Shown here: in pieces, positions 57,997-64,000 of the stretch
How positions within the stretch are numbered: position 1 is the first letter of the stretch
Layout: each line of letters starts with the position of its first letter
NCBI GenBank assembly: GCA_933207985.1
Contig: OW240918.1
Location: 18,047,619 to 18,111,618, forward strand
Length of the DNA stretch: 64,000 nt
Origin: Pelobates cultripes
Taxonomy: Eukaryota; Chordata; Amphibia; Anura; Pelobatidae
Direction of reading: 5' to 3'
Program-made: the position numbers and the translations under genes
Notes under the pieces: model-generated
The model's input: the letters and a program-made list of their open reading frames with translations, nothing else
Told to the model about the DNA's origin: nothing
Databases searched by the model: none

Positions 57997-58139
57997 CTTT
58001 AGAGAGTTGACTAGCCCCTTCTAGTGTTTCACAAATGGCTATGAGTAAGTACCGTCTGCTGTGAAACCTTTTCCCCATACGTCCCCTGACTGACTATTAC
58101 TGAGCATCAATTAGGACGTGATGTGTGGACCCAGTTTCA

Positions 58140-58290
58140 TTGAATCAAATGGGGTCACTAAGGTTAGAATTCAAAGTGAATTTTAATCTTGAGGACAACG
58201 TAGCGAAACTGGATAAAGTCAGTTATGCTTCTGGTTCATCTACTTTAACCTTAAATTTGAATTCAAACTTTAGTGCATAACCCTGAGTGA
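58140..58290. mobile_element. Palindromic AT-rich MITE (copy 4 of 4)
   Basis: GGGGTCACTAAGGTTAGAATT at about 58150, and AATTCAAACTTTAGTGCATAACCC-like sequence (two parts) at the right. Inside, TCAAAGTGAATTTTAATC pairs with CCTTAAATTTGAATTC. Confidence 0.6.
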
Positions 58291-60179
58291 AAAAAAAATA
58301 GTAACACAAGTGATTGTTTTGTCAACTAGTGCACAACAGGAATCTGAGCATATTATAGCAAAATTGATTTAGAGAGATGCTGCAGTTGGAATTCGATTCA
58401 CCAATAAATATCACCATATGTAGCCAATATTTCATTCAAAAGGCCTTTTTTCCCGATCTATAGTAAGCCCATGTAACTGGCTCCTCACTGTCCTGACATT
58501 AGTACATATCAATATAATTTGTCTGTAGTTGCATTTCCAGTTCAGGTGCTTTACATTATTCGAAAGATTAACAGGCCAATGATTGCTGGACATTCCTAAT
58601 GCATACTCTCTGATGTATAACACAAGTTACTGAACATTTGTTAAGTGCTGCATGGATACTACTGACACATCTATCCCATAATATAATTTTTAATTAAATG
58701 CTTTCACATACATATTTTGCTTTTTTTTTTTCTCACCCTTCTGTTTTTCCCACACACATAATCTTGGAGATTATCTGCTGCTGAGCAGAAACTGCATTTC
58801 AGATGGATTTTATTTTTGGTATATTCCCATTGAAGGGAGTTTGTTTTATTAATTGTGCATTTAATTTTAATTTGCTGAGATTAGTACTCCCTCAGATTAA
58901 CCCTGTCTCTCCCAGCAACATATAATTTGTAAGCAAGTCAAAACAAATGTAATCAATAAAGCAACGCTAACGACTTCCTTTGCCTCAGAACTGTTTTCTC
59001 TGCTCTGACTTTATTCTGCTACTCTGCACCTCAAAAGAGTGATTTCAAACAATGGTTCCCTTCCCTCTTTCAACACACTACACAATGTTTGTATGTCAGA
59101 ACAGCATTCTAACAGTCAGAAGGATGAAAGATAAAAATGGCTCCAAGCATGCTAGGGTGATTGTGTGATAGCTGCTCCAGCAATCTGCAAAGTCCTTAAT
59201 AGTACAGATGCTTGGAGTAACTGTACTTATTAAATATGTGATCATTATGTCTAAATGTATATTTGATTATATTCTGGTAACATTGTTATGATGTTAAATT
59301 TATTTAAATGTCATTATACTTGTGTGCAGCAGAAATATTTTCTGCTAATCACTTTTGACGGAAAAAAAAAATGTCAGGATAGTGGTTGATAGAATGAATT
59401 TCTGTCAAATAGTGGTTAATGAAAAAAGATCCTGGAAAAAAAATCAGACAAACAAAAAGAGCAGAAATGTATACAAATATAATGTATATATTTTATATTC
59501 TTTATTTTTTGTTGTGCATGGAAGAACAGTAGACTTACTCAGTCACGATATCAGTCGCAAGCAGAATGGCTGCAAGCATTATAGGCATGGCATTACAAAT
59601 ATACAGCACAAATTTTGGTTTATAGTGATAGAATGAAGAAACAGTGGAAAGACAAAACATAGTCATAAGATTCTAGCTTTTCTTACTGCCTGTGGTAATG
59701 TAAGTTATAGTTCAACATTTAGAATACATGCTGGTCGATCTAGTTAGTTAACGTTTGTATATGAGCAGGCTTAGACTTATTATAATGCAGGTAGGGACAT
59801 TGCTCAGAATGACACTGCCCATTTCAATGGTTTTCTCTGCCTCACTTTTTGCAATATAATGGTGTTTGTGCCATTGTATGGGAGGCAACTTAAAATGATG
59901 TGGCAGTTCTACTTTGCCTTAATGCTTAGCCCACTGTAGTTTGTAGTAAGGGCACTGAGCCCTCGAGTATTATTAGTTTGGCCAAAGTGATGTTAATGCC
60001 TCCACGTGGAGCAGTGGCGGGAGAGACTAGGGTGTGGGTCGTGCTTAATGAGTGCCTCTAGATTATACAATACTTATCATAGGCAGCTTAATGTGGGTGG
60101 TGGACTAAGTTGAGTAATACAAGCTTAGATACACACAATATTATAAAAGCAAAGTTAAACCAGATAATAAAACGGTCAT
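58291..60179. other. Non-coding stretch, no gene seen
   Basis: AT-rich; no recognised features. Confidence 0.4.
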
Positions 60180-60833
60180 CATTTGTGTGCCACTGGGTCT
60201 ATTACATCTCGGGTTAAAGTCCCTGTCAGACTTAGCTTAATTGACAGCTAGCTCCTGTAGTTGGAGGGTCAGCCGATGCCTTGGCTGGGCGCTCTGCTTC
60301 CAAGTAGTACTGTCCAGCAACAAATGTCCCATATATGCTCTGGGACTCTTTGTCCTGCATCACATTGCGGCTAAAAAGAATAGTCCGTTGCTTCTGAATG
60401 TATTGCTGGTGAGGTGGCGGCGAGGTATTGGAGCGGTGTGTCTGCTCAGTTTTCCGCTGTGCTGCCACCCTCAGAGGGCTTTGCGAGGCCCTACCATGGA
60501 CCAGCTGACGTGACATGCGGCGTTGTCTGTGCTGGCTGTGAGGAGATGTGCGGTCCTGCAGGAGTGGGGTGCGGCTCTTCGTTTGGGAGACTGGCTCTCC
60601 TGCATATCTGAGGGGTAAGTTTTTGTCTTTTTGCCTTCAGTGATGTCCATTTTGTTGCGAGTACTGTTTTGTTGTGCCCCCTTCTCTTCCGCCAGTTTCG
60701 GGCCTGCCCTGGAGCTGGTGCCGAACTCCAGTGTTGTGTGCCAGAAGGCAAGTGTCGTGCCAGGGCTCATTGATGGGGGTTTACTTCTGGCAGTTGAGGG
60801 TAGCAGGCTAGCTTGTGCCTGTGGACTGATGAG
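60180..60833. other. GC-richer segment of unknown origin
   Basis: Several overlapping open frames of 65-99 codons on both strands, none with a domain. A minus-strand frame with MDITEGKKTKTY near 60655 is basic, as in the N-terminus of LINE ORF1 proteins, but no coiled coil or RRM follows. The segment directly precedes repeat family B copy 2. Confidence 0.35.
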
Positions 60834-60954
60834 AGCATTTTCCTGCCATTTGGTTCACAGATGATGTGAGTAACCAAAAGAGGGAAAATAGGAGGAACCG
60901 TAAAAAAATCTATATTTATCTATGATATATTTTTTATCTATATAAATGTGTGTA

Positions 60955-61002
<48 letters not shown>

Positions 61003-61860
61003 GACAAAAGTACTCCTTTCCCTTGGTACCTTGTCCTGGGATTGGGGTGTTACACACAGTCTTTTCAGGCTTTAGAGACACTTCACACGCTGGATGAGGT
61101 GAACTGACTTGCTCTTTTATTGAGGTTCCAAAATAAATGCACAGTAAAGTATAAAGGTAACAAAAATATATCAAACAAAAGCCTTGCTCTTCTGAGCACT
61201 AACTAAACAAAATAATCAGCTAACTGGGTTGGATGGCTTGTCCATTTCCCAACATAAACATAAACATAAACAGCCTTACTGCTTCAGGGTTTTCAGCTCT
61301 CTGTTTCCACTCACAGAAACCAAACACAATCTCCCTTCTTCCTTGGCAGGGGAGTACTTAATAGCACTGGCAATTGACAATCCTTTTCAGGTGAGTTAGA
61401 TTAGGATTCAAACTCCAGAACTGGACTTCTCACCAAGCAACTTCCAAAATGTGGAGTGGAGCACTGGCCCACCCTACTCTCCAGGTGCTCCACCCCAGGG
61501 CCCAAATATACACATATTTAAAGTGCAACATTCATTAGAACATAACACATTTCCCTGGGGCTAATTACACAAAGTAAGAACCTTGCAAAATCTGGGGAGG
61601 TATATAGGTTCCTTCCAGCACAATTCCTTGCTTTCTGTCACAATATATATATATTATGTTATACATATTCTTTACCTGCTCCTCCTTTTTTATATCTATT
61701 GGTCACTTCTCACTTCATCTGTGAATATAATCAATACTTAGTCCCTGTTTCTCGCCATTAACCATATTTTTTCCCATCAATCATTTAGGGGTTTTTTTGA
61801 GCCACAGATGGAATTCAGAATAATGAATCAAAATGAACAAGCTCGTCCATTCAGCTACAT
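60834..61860 (+). repeat. Repeat family B, copy 2, split by an LTR-like insertion
   Basis: Colinear with 52913-53640 before and after the insertion at 61000-61642: GAGCATTTTCCTGCCATTTG, AGAGGGAAAATAGGAGG, then TCATCTGTGAATATAATC and CAGATGGAATTCAGAATAA. Contains a (TA)n run at 60959-60999. Confidence 0.7.
61000..61642 (-). mobile_element. LTR-like repeat C, minus-strand copy (solo LTR candidate)
   Basis: Ends TTGTGACAAAAG and TTTCTGTCACAA are inverted. On the minus strand CTCAATAAAAGAGC near 61115 is a polyadenylation signal, and GGGCCCTGGGGTGGAGCACC near 61490 is shared with the copy at 55.2 kb. Inserted in a TA-rich site inside repeat family B, so the TSD is ambiguous. 643 bp, no internal genes. 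Confidence 0.7.
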
Positions 61861-62082
61861 GTCCGCTTGGAGTTCGGAATTTTGAACAGTTTGTAACCAA
61901 ACACAGAGTGTTTTTAAACAAAGTGGTTTTGGTCACACTGACTGTATATAACACAATAGAATTTCTATTCAGATTCAAAGTTTTGCAAGATGTGGGAAGT
62001 GATTTCTTAAACAGTTTATGGCATAAATAAATATTTTCATGGAGGATGAATTATCAAATAATACACACATAGTAAGTAGAAG

Positions 62083-62310
62083 TATAGATCAGGGTGTGCA
62101 GTGGATGTGATCTTTTTGAATTTTGCCAAGGCGCTTGATACAGTTCCACACTCTAGATTAGTGTTCAGACTTAAACAAATTGGTCTAGATGAAAATTCTT
62201 GTTCTTGGGTAGAACATTTGTTTAAACATAGAGTACAGAGATTTGTCATGGTAAATTTTCAAGGTAAACAGAGCTGGCATTTGGTGTCCCTCAGGGTTCT
62301 GCTCTGGGAC
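62083..62310 (+). mobile_element. CR1-type LINE RT fragment interrupted by the sushi-type element
   Basis: The plus frame reads DVIFLNFAKALDTVPHSRL and LKQIGLDENSCSWVEHLFKH, the RT palm block ('F-x-D-F-x-K-A-F-D') of CR1-type LINEs. After a frameshift it gives GVPQGSALG and stops exactly where the LTR begins, so the LTR element inserted into this block. The rest would lie beyond the window. Confidence 0.82.
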
Positions 62311-63060
62311 TGTCAGGATTACTGTTTGATCCAGCACGTAGAACTGTACAGCACGGATGACAAATAAGTAACGTATTACCGGTCCTTAGTGTAGCGTTAC
62401 TTACCTTAACCGGGGGCCGGTCGCGGTCCTCTCTTCAAGCCGCGCGCGGTCCTGCGGCTGCACGAGCCGCGCGCGGCTCATCCAACTGCTTTGGATGGAA
62501 GGCGGGCAGTGACCGCGTGAGGCGGTCACGTGTCCCGCCTGAAACTAAGAGCGCGCCGCGAGTCTCGGGCGCGCTCTTAAAGAGACAGTGGGAGCCTAAT
62601 TGCCAAAAGGCTCCCATTGGCTCCTGTCATACCACACTCCCTGTACAATTACCTATAGGGGGTGTGGAAGTGACAGGAGCCAATCACTTTCGTTTTAAAG
62701 CTATTTAAACTTACCTTTTTCCCTTAGCTCGTTGCCCTATCGTGGTTTCTGTTTCAGTTCCCTTTAGTGCTTGTGGTGTTCAGTTGTGTTTTCTCGTATT
62801 GACTTTGGCTTCGTATTCTGACTTCGTTTTCGCTTTATCCTTATCTGTACTGTTTGCCGGCTTGCTGTTTTCCGTGTACCAGACCCCGGCTTGTCCTAGT
62901 TTACGCTGTCTCTCTGTGCCCTTGACCTCGGTTTGTTCCTGGCTCTGTCTCCTCTCATATACGTCGAGTCCGGCCATTCTAAGGTCCGGTAGACGTATCT
63001 CTCCTCTGTATTTGCCTCTGTTTAGCTGGATCCTGCGTGTAGGGGTATATTCTCGTTACA
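62311..63060 (+). repeat. 5' LTR of a sushi-type Ty3/gypsy element
   Basis: 750 bp from TGTCAGGATTACTG to TCTCGTTACA (TG/CA ends), immediately before gag. TATTTAAA at 62702-62708 is a TATA box; a start about 32 bp downstream fits GCCCTATCGT at 62734. The U3 part (62410-62690) is CpG-rich and full of hairpins, unlike the surrounding AT-rich DNA. The partner LTR is outside the window. Confidence 0.88.
62546..62681 (+). promoter_or_regulatory. Three consecutive hairpins in the LTR U3
   Basis: TAAGAGCGCGCC (62546-62557) pairs with GGCGCGCTCTTA (62568-62579). GGGAGCCT (62590-62597) pairs with AGGCTCCC (62608-62615). GGCTCCTGTCA (62619-62629) pairs with TGACAGGAGCC (62671-62681). They lie just upstream of the TATA box and may be regulatory. 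Confidence 0.85.
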
Positions 63061-63062
63061 TT

Positions 63063-63072
63063 ACGATAGGGC
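63063..63072 (+). promoter_or_regulatory. Primer-binding site, self-priming type
   Basis: ACGATAGGGC lies two bases after the LTR and is exactly complementary to GCCCTATCGT at 62734-62743, the predicted 5' end of the RNA. This is the arrangement of Tf1/sushi-group elements, where the RNA 5' end folds back as primer instead of a tRNA. It does not begin with TGG. Confidence 0.8.
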
Positions 63073-63073
63073 C

Positions 63074-63985
63074 ATGGACCCCGCAGATTTAGCTCAACAG
63101 ATGGCGTCCCATGAGGCAAGATTTGTAGAGCAGGATCACCGTATGGATCAAATAGCTCAGGCTCTCCAGACGCTCCTAGCTAGAACCGTTCCAGCAACTA
63201 CACCTAACCCTCCTACGCCCCTTCTCCCTGAAGTATCTACTTTGCCTAATACTTCGGCCCATTTAACACCTCCTCCTAGGTATGGAGGGGACTCTAAGAC
63301 TTGCAGAGGGTTTATTAATCAGATTGAATTTCACTTCAAAATGTATCCACGTTCATTTCCCACAGAGAGGTCTAAGGTTGGGTTCTTTATGCACCAACTT
63401 ACCGATAAGGCACTTGAGTGGGCAAATCCTATTTGGGAAGCTAATGGACCTATGGTACATGATTTCAACAGTTTTCTTACGGCTTTTCGTAGAACTTTTG
63501 ACACAATGAAAAGGTCAAAGAATGCCGCGAGAGCATTAATGAGAATTAAACAGGGTTCTAGGTCTGTGGCTGATTATGCTATTCAGTTTCGCACTCTTGC
63601 TTCGCAGGTAGATTGGACCAACAATGGGTTAACTACTGCCTTTATGGAAGGTTTGTCAGATACGATATTGGATGAGGTAGCAGCTAAGGAGCTTCCTATT
63701 GCCTTAGAGGACCTTATCGATTACCTCATTGATATTGATAATAGAATTCGTGACAGGCTCTATACCAAGAACAGGAATAGACGTTTTGTTACACCCATTA
63801 ACCCCAGAGTTAATATACCATGGAGTGTTAAAGTGTCTGAGGAGGAACCTATGCAATTAGGGGTTGCCAAACTCTCTGATACTGAGAAATTACATAGGAG
63901 AAGGGAGGGACTCTGCCTATACTGTGGTAGGAGAGACCATATGGTAAAGGAATGTCCTTTACTCCCGGAAAACTCTCGCACCTAA
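63074..63985 (+). CDS. gag: Gag of the sushi-type Ty3/gypsy element
   Basis: 303 codons from ATG directly after the primer-binding site to TAA at 63983-63985, without interruption. The N-terminus (MDPADLAQQMASHEARFVEQ) is a coiled-coil-like helix. A proline-rich linker follows (TPNPPTPLLPE). The capsid part has FINQIEFHFKMYPRSFP, KVGFFMHQLTDKALEWANP and FRRTFDTMKRS, the retrotransposon-gag family pattern. The C-terminus has one CCHC zinc knuckle, CLYCGRRDHMVKEC. Gag builds the particle and binds RNA. The related host genes PEG10 and RTL1 derive from this element group. Pol would follow beyond position 64000, in the sushi group usually via a frameshift. The frame is intact, so the copy may be young. 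Confidence 0.92.
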   Translation: MDPADLAQQMASHEARFVEQDHRMDQIAQALQTLLARTVPATTPNPPTPLLPEVSTLPNTSAHLTPPPRYGGDSKTCRGFINQIEFHFKMYPRSFPTERSKVGFFMHQLTDKALEWANPIWEANGPMVHDFNSFLTAFRRTFDTMKRSKNAARALMRIKQGSRSVADYAIQFRTLASQVDWTNNGLTTAFMEGLSDTILDEVAAKELPIALEDLIDYLIDIDNRIRDRLYTKNRNRRFVTPINPRVNIPWSVKVSEEEPMQLGVAKLSDTEKLHRRREGLCLYCGRRDHMVKECPLLPENSRT

Positions 63986-64000
63986 GACCTTATAGGGGAC

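Noticed and set aside
60471..60770. Possible L1 ORF1 start (MDITEGKKTKTY) on the minus strand
   Set aside because: No coiled coil, RRM or C-terminal block follows; left as an unknown segment.
1..64000. CRISPR arrays, tRNA/rRNA genes, bacterial operons
   Set aside because: No regularly spaced direct repeats, no cloverleaf signal I could recognise, and the sequence is clearly eukaryotic.

Overview
This window looks like a repeat-dense stretch of a vertebrate nuclear genome, most likely an amphibian (frog-type). The background is AT-rich, with microsatellites and no protein-coding host exon that I can recognise. The mobile elements fit a frog: T2-type MITEs (TTAA target sites, TTAAAGG termini), CR1 with an ATGTAACT-type tail, a LINE with an AAT tail, a Ngaro-like tyrosine-recombinase retrotransposon, a Gmr1-like Ty3/gypsy element, a sushi-type Ty3/gypsy element, Tc1/mariner copies and several hAT-type non-autonomous elements. 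The species cannot be named from the sequence alone.

Layout. 1-330: LINE fragment. 4.8-7.06 kb: decayed Tc1-like element with long terminal inverted repeats (TIRs). 8.87-10.11 kb: L1-type ORF1 pseudogene and 5' leader on the minus strand. 12.89-18.50 kb: Ngaro-like element on the minus strand with the split direct repeats A1-body-B1-A2-B2. 18.51-20.07 kb: younger Tc1-like element with a frameshifted DD34E transposase. 22.6-23.0, 32.5-33.0, 48.1 and 57.3-57.7 kb: T2-type MITEs. 25 kb: possible solo LTR. 26.0-27.5 kb: 400-bp inverted duplication. 28.8-30.5 kb: hAT-type element with a perfect 8-bp target-site duplication (TSD). 31.5-32.5 kb: CR1 3' end. 35.48-42.39 kb: almost intact Gmr1-like retrotransposon on the minus strand. 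46.4-48.5 kb: hAT-ended element holding a 1.1-kb polypurine tract. 50.6-51.4 kb: LINE 3' end. 51.9-52.9 kb: candidate solo LTR. 52.9-61.9 kb: mosaic of older repeats with newer insertions. 62.3 kb to the end: 5' LTR and gag of a sushi-type element inserted into a CR1 fragment; its pol lies outside the window.

The two best-preserved elements are the most informative. The Gmr1-like element (two 1178-bp LTRs, TSD TCAAC) has gag with a SCAN-like capsid segment and a CCHC knuckle. A single in-frame UGA follows, then pol in the unusual order protease-integrase-RT-RNase H. The sushi-type element has a 10-nt perfect match between its predicted RNA 5' end and the sequence just after the 5' LTR, as expected for self-primed reverse transcription. 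All other coding traces are pseudogenes. No tRNA, rRNA, CRISPR or prokaryotic-type operon was seen.
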